Source: Saturnia japonica
Taxonomy: Eukaryota; Arthropoda; Insecta; Lepidoptera; Saturniidae
Direction of reading: 5' to 3'
Assembly: GCA_033032175.1 (NCBI GenBank)
Contig: CM065307.1
Span: forward strand, 5,270,001 to 5,334,000
Length of the DNA stretch: 64,000 nt
Under the pieces are notes generated by a model. That model worked only from the letters and a program-made list of their open reading frames with translations. It was not told the origin of the DNA and ran no database searches. The position numbers were made by a program, and so were the translations under genes. Positions 41,805 to 53,928 of this stretch are shown here, one piece after another (position 1 is the stretch's first letter; each line of letters begins with the position of its first letter).

Positions 41805-44800
41805 TTACATTGGCAAAAAACATAACTTGGTAATAGGCCGCTTAATTATATTATTATGGCCTTTGAATCTTAGGCTCACCACGCGCGTGATATTGTCTGC
41901 GCCGGGGTGTTTTTGGGCTATAATTCCATATAGCCATTTAGCTGGCGGGAGATTATCTTCTTTTACTAACACAAGATCGCCTACATTAGGTTCAGGGGTT
42001 ATATAACGCCATTTGTATCGAGACATAAACTGATTTAAATATTCATCTGACCACCTACGCCAAAAATTCTGTAGGATTCTTTGTGTTAATTGCCACCGCT
42101 TGAGTGTACTTATGTTGCATGTTTCATAGTTAGACTCAGGAACTACTACAAGCGGTTCACCTACTAAAAAATGCCCTGGAGTCAAGGGAGCTTGGTCTTC
42201 TGGATCGTTACTAATGCGAGATATCGCCCTCGAATTAAGGCAGGCTTCTATCTGTGTCAAAACAGTGTATAACTCTTCAAAGGTTAGAGTTAAATTTCCA
42301 ACTACTCTCTTGAGGTGGTGTTTAGTGCTCTTTATTCCCGCCTCCCATAGACCGCCAAAGTGTGGTGAATAAGGGGGAATAAAGTGCCATTTTGTAAAAT
42401 TGGAGCTTAGCCACTCAGCAATTTCTTTATTTATGGTTGACTTTTCTTGAAAAAATAAGTTCTTCAGATCTTTAGCGGCACCAACCATATTAGTGCCGTT
42501 GTCACTATAGAGATCTGAATAATGTCCCCGTCTAGCTACAAAGCGTTTAAAGGCTGAAATGAAACCTTGGGACGTTAAATCACTAGCTACTTTTAAATGT
42601 ATTGCTCTAGTTGCCATGCATATGAACAAGCATATGTAGCCTTTATATGAACGATGTCCTCGACCTTTAGTTGTTCTTATGTTAATAGGACCGGCATAAT
42701 CTACACCAGTCGTTTGAAATGGCCGAGAAGACATTACTCTAGATGCGGGTAGCTGACCCATTAGTTGTTCCTTCGTTCGTGCAGCGTAGCGAATGCAAGT
42801 TATACATCTCCTGACATAAAACTTAACTTGATTTTTCAAATCAAGTATCCAATATTTGGACCTCAAATAGTTGATCATCACCTGAGCACCTCCATGAAGG
42901 GTTTTACTGTGAGCATCCGCTATCAAAAGGTACGTTAGATGTGCTTTAGCAGGTAAAATCACCGGATGCTTCCTGTTCTCGTCCAATGATGATTTGTCCA
43001 AGCGTCCACCTACTCTTAAGATTCCCGCAGCATCGACGAATAGACTTAGTGAGGTAAGTTTATTTTTATTTTTTATATCAAAATGTTGATTTTGACATTG
43101 CTTGATACACACATTTAATCCTTCATTTAGTTCATGAACTGTTAGCCAGCTTGAAACTTTAACAGAATTTTGCTTTGCTTCTCTTACAGTTACAAATCTT
43201 CTGCAGTACGCTACTACTCTTATAAGTTTTCTCATAGTAGAATATTTGGTAAATATGCTGTCTCTATCTTCTTCATAGACTGTCAAATGACATATCTTAC
43301 TCGTTTTCTTTTCTAAATCTGTTTCAGTTTGATCTCTTTTTCCAAATTTTATGGCTTTATCTTTCAACCATTTTGGACCTTCTAACCAAAGAAGAACCTT
43401 TGGCAAATCACTAGGCATGACTCCACGCGACGCACAATCGGCAGGATTATCTTTAGATTGTACGCGAGCCCATTGATTTCCCTCCAATAGAGTCATTATT
43501 TCGCCAACTCTATTTGCCACAAATGTTTTCCAACAACTAGGATGATTACTTAACCAAGCCAACATGACTGAAGAATCAGTCCATGCGTGAATTTTGTGTT
43601 TAGGAATCTTTAAAACTTGTGATATTTCTACTAATAATTTAGCTAGTAGTGTTGCACCACACAACTCGAGACGAGGTATGGATATTTGTTTTACTGGGGC
43701 CACCTTCGTTTTGGCCGCTACCAAGCTAACATGAATTTTACCGTGATCATCTATGGTTCTTAAATACACCGTTGCTGCATAAGCGTCATTAGATGCGTCA
43801 CAAAATCCATGCAGTTGTACATCGACATCAGAATCCTTTAGTTTAACCCATCTGGGTATAGTGAAATTATTTAGTGCAACGAGATCGCTTCGGTAAGTAA
43901 TCCATTCTTTAAGTAATATTTTTGGCAGCTCTTCATCCCACCCTATACCAGAAATCCATAATTTTTGTATAAATATTTTTGCTATTATAATTGATGGAGT
44001 TAGCCATCCCAATGGATCATACAACTTTGCTATGACAGATATTACTCTTCTTTTTGTTTCAGGTATCTTCGGTGGAGGCAGCTGAACGCAGTACTCAAAG
44101 ACGTCGGATTCTCTGTTCCAGGTAAGTCCTAGGATTTTCATTATTTTATCTAGCTTTAGTTTTTCATCTCCCATTTCGGTATTCTTATTTTTTATTTGCA
44201 TTAATAAATCTTCATTATTACTATTCCATTTCTGTAATTCGAATCCACCCTTGTTCAATAATTCTGTCAGTTCTTTGTACAAAGTTAAGCCTTCAGCCTT
44301 TGTTTGACATCCAGCCATTAAATCGTCCATATAGAAACTTTGTAATACATGTTTTGCAGCTATTGAATACTTCATTCCATCATCATATGCTATCTGATGC
44401 AACGTCCTGACTGCCAAGTACGGTGCAGATGCAGTACCAAACGTGACTCTTGATATTCTTAGTTGCTGTATTTCAGATTGAGGATGGCTTCTCCAGAAAA
44501 TTCTTTGGTACTCTGAATCATCATCATACACTTTAATTTGTCGATACATTTGAACAATGTCGGCAGTAATACAAATTGGGTAAGTACTCCACTTCATTAT
44601 TATATGCCGTAGATCTGCTTGAAGTGTTGGACCAACCATTAAATTTTCGTTTAGTGATGTACCATGACTATCAAGACAAGAAGCATCAAATACCACTCTT
44701 ACTTTAGTAGTGGTTTTGTCATCTCGGATTACAGGATGATGTGGTAAGTACACAACACCTTCCTTACTATGTTGCTCTCTTGGTATAATCTCCATATGTC

Positions 44801-45063
44801 CTAGTTGTACATACTGTTGGATCACTGATGTATAATCTTTATTTAATGGCGGATTTTTCATTAACCTTTTCTCGAGCATTAAAAATCTTTTTAGTGCAAT
44901 ATTCTTGCTATTTCCATTTTTGCAAGTAGGCTCTTTTTCTTTAAACGGTAGTTTCACAACGTATCTTCCAGTTGGATCTCTATAAGTAGTGTTCTTATAC
45001 AGTTCTTCACATTTACTTTCTTCTTCCGTCAGATGACGTTTGTTATCGACGGTAGATGGCTCA
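41805..45063 (-). CDS. BEL/Pao pol: reverse transcriptase, RNase H, integrase
   Basis: Uninterrupted reading of about 1085 codons from the R1 junction to the stop at 41805. Reverse transcriptase: VRVVFDASCLDSHGTSLNEN, then SFYMDDLMAG with the YMDD box intact. RNase H: LHGFCDASNDAYAATVYL, IPRLELCGATLLAKL, AWTDSSVMLAWL. Integrase: zinc-binding H/C (CITCIRYAAR), GVDYAGPI, YSDNGTNMVGA and E in HFGGLWEAGIKSTKHHLKRV. A DUF5641-type tail (RWQLTQRILQNFWRRWSDEY…) ends the protein. All catalytic residues I can check are present. It would be fused to protease in the intact polyprotein; the LINE now separates them, so no full polyprotein can be made. Confidence 0.92.
45048..45063. repeat. R1 LINE target duplication, left copy
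   Basis: GACGGTAGATGGCTCA, 16 bp, repeated exactly at 46498-46513. Confidence 0.9.
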
Positions 45064-46497
45064 CTCCGCGGTGTACAGCCGCCCCATACTGGGGCGACGC
45101 GGGCACTGCGCTGGCATTCTGCCGCGCCACCCCGGAGGCCGGCCCGGCTTTAACCGGGCCCCGGCCTAATTAGGAGACAGTCTATGTACACGATAGCTGT
45201 CTCCTCCGCCTGCCGAACCAGTGCAATGAGGAGAACGGGCCCCCCCCGTCCCGTCTCCTCTGGTTCGGCTAGGGTGGCGGGAGTTGACGGTTAAACCGCC
45301 TCCTCCGGCCACCCCCTCTTCTTTGGCGGAGAGGGCCGCTCAAGGGATCCCCCTCGCGTACCCTCTCCGCAGCCTCCTTCTGCGAGATGACCTCCTCACA
45401 GAAGGAGGCCATTTCCGTCCATGCCGTCTCGCTGCCGACCATGGCTTTAACCACGCTCGGCAGCGAGAGGTCTCCTCCTCCAACAGCTACGGCCAGAGTG
45501 CGGCGCTGCCCCACCCACGCAGCACACTCAGACAGAGTGTGCTGCGCCGTGTCCTCTGCAGCCCCGCACTCGTGGCACGTAGTGTTTGGCTCCCTCCGTG
45601 CTATCTTGTGCAGGTACCATCCGAAACAACCATGTCCGGATAGCACCTGCACAAGTCTAAACGTCAGGGAGCCCCGCTCCCTGGCGCACCACTCCCGGAG
45701 GACCGGGCGGACGGCGTCTATGGTATACCGTCCATAGCGCGCGTCCGCCAGGTCCTCCTCCCACCTCCTGAAAACCACTTCCCGGGTCTCCCGTCGGACC
45801 CGTTCTACCTCGGTGGGAGCTGGAGGCTCTCCTATCTCTCTCCTCGCCGCCGTGAATTCATACACGGCGGCGAGCACCTCCGCCTCCAGCTCCCACGGCG
45901 GGGAGCCGGCAAGAACCATGGCCGCCCCCGCGGACACCGACCGGTACCCGCGGATTACTCTCAGCGCCACGACACGCTGCGTAGCACGCAGTACGCGTCT
46001 GTTCGTGGCGCTGAGGGCATCCGCCCAGATCGGTGCCCCGTAGACGGCCATGCTCCTGACAACTCCCGCGAACAAACGGCGACAGCTCGCGCCCGGCCCC
46101 CCCGAATTCGGGAGAAGCCGGCCGAGAGCCGCCGCCGCTCCCACTATCCGCGGTTCGAGTCCCTTAAAGTGGGACTCGAACCGCCAACGACCGTCCAGGT
46201 TGAGGCCCAGATATTTCATCTGGGCCCCAACCCGGACCCTAACGCCCTCCACATATATGTGGGCCCCAGGAGGCGGCCCACACCGAGGCCCATGAAAGAG
46301 CAGGGCCTCGGTCTTCTCGGCCGCCACCCTGAGGCCCAACGCCTTTATGCGCCCGACCACGAGGGCAGTGCCCTCTGTGGCCAGGCGCGCCACCTCTTCA
46401 AACGTCCCCCCCTGGGCCACGACTAGGGTGTCGTCCGCGTAGCACAGCACGCGAATCCCCGAAGGGAGCGCTACGCGGAGCACCCAGTCGTAGCCCA
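45064..46497 (-). mobile_element. R1-clade LINE, 5'-truncated, inside BEL/Pao
   Basis: 1434-bp GC-rich insert between perfect 16-bp target duplications. Only the end of the RT, the C-terminal domain and a 205-bp 3' UTR are present. There is no poly(A) tail; the UTR carries a strong GC hairpin (GGCCGGCCCGG/CCGGGCCCCGGCC, 45136-45168). The single ORF is intact, indicating a recent event, later than the BEL insertion. Confidence 0.9.
45269..46483 (-). CDS. R1-clade LINE ORF2 C-terminal part, open
   Basis: 404 codons starting just upstream of the polymerase box VLCYADDTLVVAQGG, continuing through YGAPIWADALSATNRRVLRA and VLSGHGCFGWYLHKIA to the Cys-His motif CHECGAAEDTAQHTLSEC and a basic end. 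The N-terminal RT motifs and endonuclease are cut off by 5' truncation, so the product would be inactive. The C-terminal half parallels the LINE at 34825-37443, but the two are clearly different families. Confidence 0.88.
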   Translation of the reverse strand: MLRVALPSGIRVLCYADDTLVVAQGGTFEEVARLATEGTALVVGRIKALGLRVAAEKTEALLFHGPRCGPPPGAHIYVEGVRVRVGAQMKYLGLNLDGRWRFESHFKGLEPRIVGAAAALGRLLPNSGGPGASCRRLFAGVVRSMAVYGAPIWADALSATNRRVLRATQRVVALRVIRGYRSVSAGAAMVLAGSPPWELEAEVLAAVYEFTAARREIGEPPAPTEVERVRRETREVVFRRWEEDLADARYGRYTIDAVRPVLREWCARERGSLTFRLVQVLSGHGCFGWYLHKIARREPNTTCHECGAAEDTAQHTLSECAAWVGQRRTLAVAVGGGDLSLPSVVKAMVGSETAWTEMASFCEEVISQKEAAERVREGDPLSGPLRQRRGGGRRRRFNRQLPPP

Positions 46498-46513
46498 GAC
46501 GGTAGATGGCTCA

Positions 46514-48419
46514 GACTCAACCTTCCAAAACCTTTCCAATAATTCACCAACTTTGTCTTCTTCTTGTTGCTTGTTTTCAATAATCAAGTAACTATGATTT
46601 ATTTCTTCCTCCTCTTCTATATCTACTTGATTCTTCTGTATTTCCTCAGAAATAATCCAACCTAACTTAGTAGATTGTGCTATAGGGTACCCTAACGGAC
46701 CCTTATATAATCCTTCCTCTAATATTCTTCCGTAAACCGATGAACTTAAAATCATATCAATTTTATTCGGCTTATTAAAGTGTGGATTTTCCAAAACTAA
46801 GTTTAACAGCGGATGCTTCTTTGAACCGTAAATTTCCTTTCTGGAAGAAGTGTAGTTAACTTTTTCAATACATGCGCCTTGACTGCGATCTTGAAATTAG
46901 GATCATGCAAAGAACTCAGTATCACAGAAACTGTGTGCTTGGATACTAACGTTGGCTTGTCTTCCCCTAACCGAACGGTGGAACTTTTGCTTGCTACTTT
47001 CTTCAGCCCAAGTAATTGGACTGAAGATTCGGTTATATACGATGCTTGAGATCCTTGATTTAATAATACTCTTAAAGTGACCACCGAACTGTTTACTGAT
47101 TCAGCTTTAACTAAAGCTGTGGGCAATAATTCTAAACTACTGGAACTTTGTGAACAATTTGTCACAATGTTTACACATTCGTCTTGCTTGGATGCTGCAC
47201 TAGTATTAGCAACAGCGTTATAAACCGGCTGAACTTCATGAGTTTGATCGAATGTTTTATTAAGTGGACTGTATATATGCAATAGCGAGTGATGACGCTT
47301 GTTACAGATTTGACAACTTATTGGCTGACGGCTAGTTTTAACAGAATGATTACTAGCGAGACAATTAAAACACAAACTCTTATCGCGTACAAAATCACGA
47401 CGAGCCTGAGTTGATTTCTTACAAAATTGTTTACATCGCGCAACTTTATGATTGTCAGAACAAAATTCACATACTTGAACATTTGCAACGTGTAGTGTTT
47501 TTACAGAAGTGTTTTTTGGTACATATTTAACACAATCTTTCTTATTACTATCTAAAAATTCTAAAGATCTAAAACGTTGTTCTAAAAATTCTTTAAATTG
47601 TGAAAATGTAGGTATATCAGTAGAATCACTTATTTTTGACTCCCACATTTTCCTTGACTCGTTATCTAACTTTAAACATAACAAATATACAACGATCAGA
47701 TTCCAAGATTCTGTATTAATATTTAAATTCTTGAGTGCATTTATGCACTCATTACTTACATCTAACAATTCTTTTATTTGCTTAGAATTTTCAACAAGTA
47801 TATTTTTCTGACTTAGAAACCTCTTAACTATACAATTTGCTATGTATCTTTTATTATTAAATCTATTTTCTAACTGTTGCCAACATATTTCATAGTTTTC
47901 ACTTGTTATAGGTATATGTTTTAATAATTGTTCGGCTTCACCGCTTAAATGAGTTTTAAGATAGTGTAATTTTTGAACATCATCGAGTGTATTATTTGAA
48001 TGAATTAATGAGACAAACAAGTCACGAAAACTACACCAATCTGTATAAATACCAGAAAACAGGGGTAAAGAAATTGTAGGTAGTTTAATATTTCCGTTTA
48101 CACTATTTGTACACACATTTGTAAGTTTATTTTTCGCCACATTATTCACATTTTCCTTCAAATCTGATTTATAATCCATATACAGTTCTTCGATGATTTC
48201 AAAGGTGTTTTCCTTATAGTACGCCGACGTCTCATATTCTTTCTGCTCCACAAGTTTTTTATGTTGAGTTGAAAACGCCTTCCATTGCCTTTCCAGGGTT
48301 TCTAACCGCGTTTCTAAATATGTAACAGTTATTCTGTCTTTCGGTGATTTCTTGAAGTTTGATTGTGCTTTTATTATTGATTCTTTGGTATCAAGTTGAA
48401 CTTTTATTAAGACCTCCAT
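46514..48419 (-). CDS. BEL/Pao gag and protease
   Basis: 48419-46803 encodes 538 residues: a coiled-coil start, the DUF1759-type capsid (LPTISLPLFSGIYTDWCSFR…LHYLKTHLSGEAEQLL), zinc knuckles (CEFCSDNHKVARCKQF, CFNCLASNHSVK, CQICNKRHH) and the retropepsin-like region LRVLLNQGSQASYITES. BEL proteases normally read LDQGSQ or LDSGSQ here; this copy has Asn at the catalytic Asp. A frameshift near 46800 separates 46794-46514 (NPHFNKPNKIDMILSSSVYG…), the bridge to reverse transcriptase. Confidence 0.88.
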
Positions 48420-48782
48420 TGTAGATTATTTGTTAAGTTTTCTAAGTCGATGAAAAGAAATTATTGTAAGTGTTTGAAGTTTCCAAAATAATATGAAACT
48501 CTGACTTATAACTATTTCAGAGTTATTTTTATCTTCAATTATTCTAAGTGTTTGAACTCTTCAAGATTTTGAATTCGGGCATAGATTCCCCGTGTTGTCA
48601 CTTTTTCTCTTATTTTTCTAAGATCTTTTGTATTGTTGTAACTTTACTCACATGTAGGTAGACACTTCAACTTCACTCACTTTATTATAACTGTTGTTTG
48701 ATATTTCCTGCCTTTTGTTCACTTTATTGTCATCACTTTCCACTGCTGACTGATTTCTTCTATTCGACTCGAATGACCAATA

Positions 48783-48835
48783 TGTTCAGCACCAAATAAT
48801 AACGAATAGTTGTTAGGGGATAGAAAAGTTTTGTT
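48783..48835 (-). repeat. BEL/Pao 5' LTR terminus
   Basis: 53 bases identical to the end of the 3' LTR at 41473-41525. Beyond 48835 the similarity falls off quickly (only scattered words such as GCGTTATA), so most of the 5' LTR is lost or replaced. Confidence 0.7.
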
Positions 48836-48916
48836 ATTTTATAAACAGACGCGTTATAGTCTCACTAAACTCAATTTGGACACGGTAAAAATTTTGTTAT
48901 CAGCAATTAACTAAGG

Positions 48917-51630
48917 CAGTGGCGTAGCTAAGGGGGGGGGGGGCGGCCCGCCCCAGGTGTCACCCATTTATGGGTGACACCCGAACCCGACTATGACCAT
49001 CAGTTGTAGTTCTTTCTACCTTTCTTTCTACCGATACAGATAGTGGCCAAAGTTCAAGTAAAGTACCCGAGTCTCCTGCTGACGAAAGTTGTGATTCATA
49101 TCTTGGAGACTCACATTCAGATAGCAACATCAGCAATACAGAATCAATGAAGGCGACCCAGGACCTTGACGGAATCAAAATAAATAATGAAAATGACGCC
49201 GTTAATGCTACTTTCGGATATAGCATTCGCTTCGAAGAATCAGTTAAACACTTGAGAGATGTTTCACTTTGGAGTTTACCGGTACCTGATAATGTTCCCA
49301 TTGACATAATAAAAAAGGGCAGTGAACATTTCCAGAACAAAGAAAGACCGTTTCCTACTGTATCTCGTCATGGTTCAAAGATTAAAGGTGATTCTCGTCA
49401 TCTTTCACAGGAATGGTTTTATAAACAGATGCCTAGTGGTGAAAAAATTTTACGATCATGGATGGTATTTTCTCCTATATCAAATAACCTGTACTGTTTT
49501 TGCTGTCGTTTATTTGCTGTCAGTAACATACAAACAACATTTACAACTGGATTTCAGAAGTGGTGGAAACTAAATTCTAAAGTATTGGACCATGAAACTT
49601 CATGTGAACATTTAGAAAATTTCGAAAAGTGTAAATTGTGGAATTGAGATTAAAATCTCACACCACAATAGATAATGCAACCTTGCAATTAATGAATATG
49701 GAAAAACAGAAGTAGAAAAATCTTTTATCTAGATTATTCGATATAACATTGTTTTTGGCTAAACAAAACCTAGCATTTCGTGGACATGATGAAACATAAG
49801 GGTCGTCTAATAAAGGTAATTTCTTAGAACTAGTTAAACTGCTGTCAAAGTATGATGCAGTACTCAAAGAACATATACTATGTTTGGAGCAGGAAAAATC
49901 ACCTAAAGTAACATATTTATCGCCAGAAATACAAAATGAGTTCATAAATGTTTTAGCTAATCATGTAAAATGTAAGCTTGTCAACGAAATTAAATCGGCC
50001 AAATATTTCGGAATCATGTTTGATAGCACACCTGACGTTTCACATGTCGATCAAATGTCTGAAGTGATTCGTTATGTAAAAATTAATAATAGAAAAGTAG
50101 AAGTCAAAGAAGTATTCTTAGGATTCTTTCCTTTACATGGAAAAAAGCAGCTGATTTAAGCGCTGAAATACTAAAGAAGCTTGAAAACGATGGCTTAGAT
50201 ATTATGATGTGTCGTTCTCAAGGTTATGATAATGCTGCAGTTATGAGTGGTATACACGGAGGAATGCAAGCTATTAAACAATAAAGCAATTTTTATTGGT
50301 TGTATAGATCATTCAATTAATTTATGCGGCCAACATTCGTTCGCACAAAATGTGACTTGTGTTACATTTTTCGGAGCAGTGGAAACAATATTTATCTTTT
50401 TTTCAATTTCCACAAGCCGTTGGGAAGTGCTCCTCAATCACAGCAAAGCATCTGTTAAAAGACTTTCGACAACGCGCTGGAGTGCTCATTATGGTGCAGT
50501 AAAAGTATTGGCTGAAAATTTTGCTGGGATAATATCTGCAATTGAGGAACTATGTGACCAAGACGTAAATTTAGAAACTAGAGGTGCTGCACAAAATCTT
50601 ATGCCTGCTGTGTGCAATTTCTCATTTCTTTGTTTTCTTTTCTTTTGGAATGATGTGCTAAGGGAAGTGAACAATGCTCAGATTGCATTACAAAGTAAAG
50701 GTTTATGTGTTGATGAAATAATCATAAAACTAGAAGCACTTCGTCTATTCATTGGAGAGAAACAGTTGCATCTAGCAGAAGAGGCAATAGATTTTGCTGT
50801 ACAAAAATCGGCAAAATACAACATTTCGATGGAACGACGAATTCGTCGCAAGAAACGCATGCCCGGTGAGTTAGCATTGTCCACCGATGCTAGACTTGCA
50901 CTTAGAACGGAACTTCAAAAGGACATGTTAGAATGTCTTGACAGATTCAATATTGAACTCGAAACAAGAGTAAAGTCCATTAAAGTCGTAGGTTCATTGT
51001 TTGAGGTTGTGCAGTCAAAGACCTTATTTTCGGCAAACACTGAACATTTAAAATTTTCTATATCAAAATTTACTAACCTTTACGATGAAGTATCAGAAAC
51101 AGAACTCCTTTTAGAAATACCAAGATTGAGAAGACATTTAAAAGCGGCTAATTACTGTCTCTAATTGGGTGACACTGGACTTTTTGAAATTTATTGTGGA
51201 ATGGGATTTTACAGAATCTCTTCCGAATCTAACAGTCGCACTAAAGTTATTTATAACAATATGTGCATCAGTTGCTTCATGTGAGAGAAGTTTCAGCAAA
51301 TTAAAATTCATTAAAATTACTTGCGGTCTACAATGATTGAAACCAGATTAAACAATCTTGGTATTTTAACGATAGAAAATGAAGCAACACAAAATATAAA
51401 TTTTGAAGACGTGATTTCGGAGTTCACTTGTGTCAAAGCTAGAAGGAAGAAATTTTAATTTTTAACAAAGTAATTTGTTTCACATAATATTCAAATATTT
51501 GTAATAGGTACTCGTATTTTAATGAAAATTCAATGATTATAACTTTTTTTATTTTAACAGTTTCGATTGAGTTTTGGGGTGACACCTATAAAATCTGCCC
51601 TGGGTGCCACCTATGCTAGCTACGCCAGTG
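48917..51630 (+). mobile_element. hAT DNA transposon (ZMYM/TTF-finger type), full length
   Basis: Ends CAGTGGCGTAGCTA and (reverse strand) CACTGGCGTAGCTA are inverted repeats with one mismatch, followed inside by related GGTGTCACCC/GGGTGACACC words. An exact 8-bp duplication AACTAAGG flanks it (48909-48916 and 51631-51638), the hAT hallmark. The 5' end has a run of 12 G (48932-48943). The transposase is broken. Confidence 0.92.
49147..51455 (+). pseudogene. hAT transposase, broken
   Basis: 49147-49647: N-terminal part with a TTF-type zinc finger (WMVFSPISNNLYCFCCRLFA…HETSCEHL). After a stop, NLAFRGHDET with an in-frame TAA at about 49797, then 49884-50159 (catalytic region MFDSTPDVSHVDQMSEVIRY), 50247-51164 (305 codons, including TRWSAHYGAVKVL) and the dimerisation tail to 51455. 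The layout is that of ZMYM1-like hAT proteins (TTF finger, DUF4371, hAT C-terminus). At least four lesions; all those after 49852 are shared with the copy at 16705. Confidence 0.88.
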
Positions 51631-51956
51631 AACTAAGGTAGAGACAATGTTTACAAATTTCAAACAAAAAAACTTGCTGTTTGCACTGGCAGTACATGAT
51701 TTGGGTTAATATAGCTCCCTTATTGCCATTTCCTGTTACTGTGAGTGCGATTATAAGAGAGCAAGCTGTAAGACCAGACAAAATTTTACGAAAATATCGA
51801 GGCCACCTCGATAAAATACTGAAATATACCGACTTATTCATGACAATTAAACCATTAATAAGACAATTTTTAACAATAAAGAAAACCAACTCAAATGATT
51901 TCGGAGAGTTTCCTTCCCTCTGTATTACTCTACTCTATGGTTCACTGGTGTATCTT

Positions 51957-53735
51957 TTTTTTTTTTTTTTTTTTTTTTAGAACTGACTACACTGTTAGCC
52001 TGTTAGCCTTAGGGGCCCTATCGTCAAACAGAGCCGCTGCGGCTTTTACAGCTTCACCGGACTTGGGGGCGAGCGCTTAAGGCACTCAGCCGCGAAAGTT
52101 TGTGACGACCCGCACGAGGGTGCCAGAGTGGCCGAACCTCGGCTCGGGCGGTCGTCGCGAATGCGAAAAAGTCGCGATCTAACTAATTCCCTAATCTTAT
52201 GAGAATTCGAGCTAACTAATATATACTCATATGCACGTTCCCCTCCTCCTGGGAGGAAGGAGTGGACCATGCGTATGTGTATTTAATAATCGGAATGGTT
52301 TTTCTACACTAACTAGCGCAATAGTCTAACTAGCGCAAAAAAAGAAAAAAAAGGTCCCTTACAGAACCTATGTACCTGTGTGGTGTGCACGTGTGTGTGT
52401 TCATACGTGTGTAATGTTGTGTGTGGGTAACTAAGTGTTGCACGTATAGTGTCACTTTGTATCGCGCGGGCGGCTGCCTGACCCAAGGGCTTCACACCGA
52501 GGAACGGACCTAGGCTTGGGTTGCCGCTAGAGAGGGTGGACGTGACGGGTGTGCGGGAGCGAAGTTGACCGCCCGTCCTCTGCGGAGAGAACGGTGGTTA
52601 CGCGGGCGTGGGCGGTGGCACGCTCTGTTTGGAGAGACGGTGTTGGCGTAGAACGCGTTAGCTTTTTCGGTTTGGTCGGGCGGGTCAGTGAATATATTAC
52701 GCGGCCGGCGTTTTCTCCGGCAGGCGTTGGGGTCGGGAACATAAGAAGCTGCCGCTTTTATTAAGGGGTTCGCGTGGTTCGACGCGGTGTCGAAATACGA
52801 GCGAGAAAGGTGTTTGGCGTATGCATGTATCGAGGGAAGGTCCATATCTCTATGGAGATCCTCCATACGAACAAACCAGGGGGCACCGGTAAGGCGGTGA
52901 AGAAACTTGTTCTGGATGGCTTGTAAGCGTTCCCAGTTATAACTTGGCATATGTGCGAACGCAACGCAGCTATATGTCATGATCGGACGGATACACATCT
53001 TGTAGAGCGTAAGCTTGTGTCTCGTGGACATTTTGCTTGCAGCACATAACAGAGGATGCAGTCGGGCGAGGGTCCAGGAGGCCCTTTTCCTAACCAGATT
53101 GATGTGGCGTATAAAGGAGAGTCTACTGTCTAGGGTTACACCTAGATATTTGGTCGCCTTTTCCCAGGGGATCGGATTACCGAAGAGTTCAAGGGGATTG
53201 TCCTTGAGTTTTTTGCGGTATCTTTGTGGCGGTTTGGTCGAAGAGCACCGCTGCGCTCTTCGTGGGGTTTATGGCTATTCGCCAGTCGTTAAACCACTTC
53301 CCGAGAGTGGTCACGGCTCTTTGGATCCTACATTTGAGGTTTCTCGTTTGCCTTTGAGAGGAGTATATGACTGTATCGTCAGCGTATAGACCTACTTCAA
53401 CTTTCTCTTGAAGTTTTGGTAGGTCACTGACGTACAGATTGAAGAGGCTAGGTGCCAGGATGGAACCTTGGGGGACGCCTGAGCGTATGGGATGGGGTGT
53501 GGATAGTTCACCTTCCACTCTGTAGCGAAAGGTGCGGTCTTTGAGGTAATCGCGGATGATTTTAACTAATCTATCGGGGACTTCGTGGGAGTACAGCTTA
53601 TAGACTAATCCTTCGTGCCAGACCTTATCAAAGGCCTTGGCTACGTCGAAAAAGACTGCCAGCGTGCGACGGGGTTTGGATAACTCGGAAAAGTTAAACA
53701 GAATGTGCTCCGTGAGGCGGTGCACTTGATGAGTG
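51957..53735 (-). mobile_element. Jockey-type LINE, 5'-truncated
   Basis: Poly(A) tail on the minus strand (T run 51957-51979), then a GC-rich 3' UTR and the C-terminal half of ORF2. A 12-bp target duplication CTGGTGTATCTT is at 51945-51956 and 53736-53747, and occurs once in the empty site at 18798-18809. The insertion is therefore later than the segmental duplication. The 3' end matches the stub at 16003-16078. Confidence 0.92.
52510..53735 (-). pseudogene. Jockey LINE reverse transcriptase, C-terminal half
   Basis: Minus strand: THQVHRLTEHILFNF, VFFDVAKAFDKVWHEGLVYK, IRSGVPQGSILAPSLFNLYV and the polymerase box GLYADDTVIYSS. A frameshift near 53205 leads to PIPWEKATKYLGVTLDSRLS and then 53031-52510 (KMCIRPIMTYSCVAFAHM…IQNKFLHRLTGAPWFVR), as in Jockey ORF2. 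Upstream residues in the same open frame up to 53827 are flanking DNA, not LINE. The truncation point is in the RT palm. Confidence 0.85.
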
Positions 53736-53928
53736 CTGGTGTATCTTGAAGTTGACGGCCCAATGTCTATGAAATTAAAATGGGACCATACTTGAGGTAT
53801 TCCTCCAACAAACAAACAATCATCCAAATCAATTCATAAACTAACAAGTTATGGCTGAACATCCATTAAAAAAAAAGACATTCGAATTGAGTAAATTCCT
53901 TCTTTTATTGAAGTCGGTTAAAACACCA

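Larger units (their letters stand above)
41473..48835 (-). mobile_element. BEL/Pao retrotransposon, nearly complete, split by an R1 LINE
   Basis: Element on the minus strand. 3' LTR at 41473-41700 (TGTTTGTGTCAGAATCC…GGTGCTGAACA), preceded by polypurine GGTGGGCAGGA. Coding region from 48419 to 41805. The 5' LTR end at 48783-48835 shares an identical 53-base terminus (TGTTCAGCACCAAATAATAA… on plus) with the 3' LTR, then diverges. Inner sequence TATTGGTCATTCGAGTCGAA next to it is the presumed primer site. An R1-clade LINE occupies 45064-46497. One frameshift aside, the reading is open, suggesting a young element. Confidence 0.88.

Noticed and set aside
53737..53827. N-terminal residues of the Jockey RT ORF (MDDCLFVGGIPQV…)
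   Set aside because: They lie outside the target duplication, in DNA shared with copy A; the open frame runs into flanking sequence by chance.
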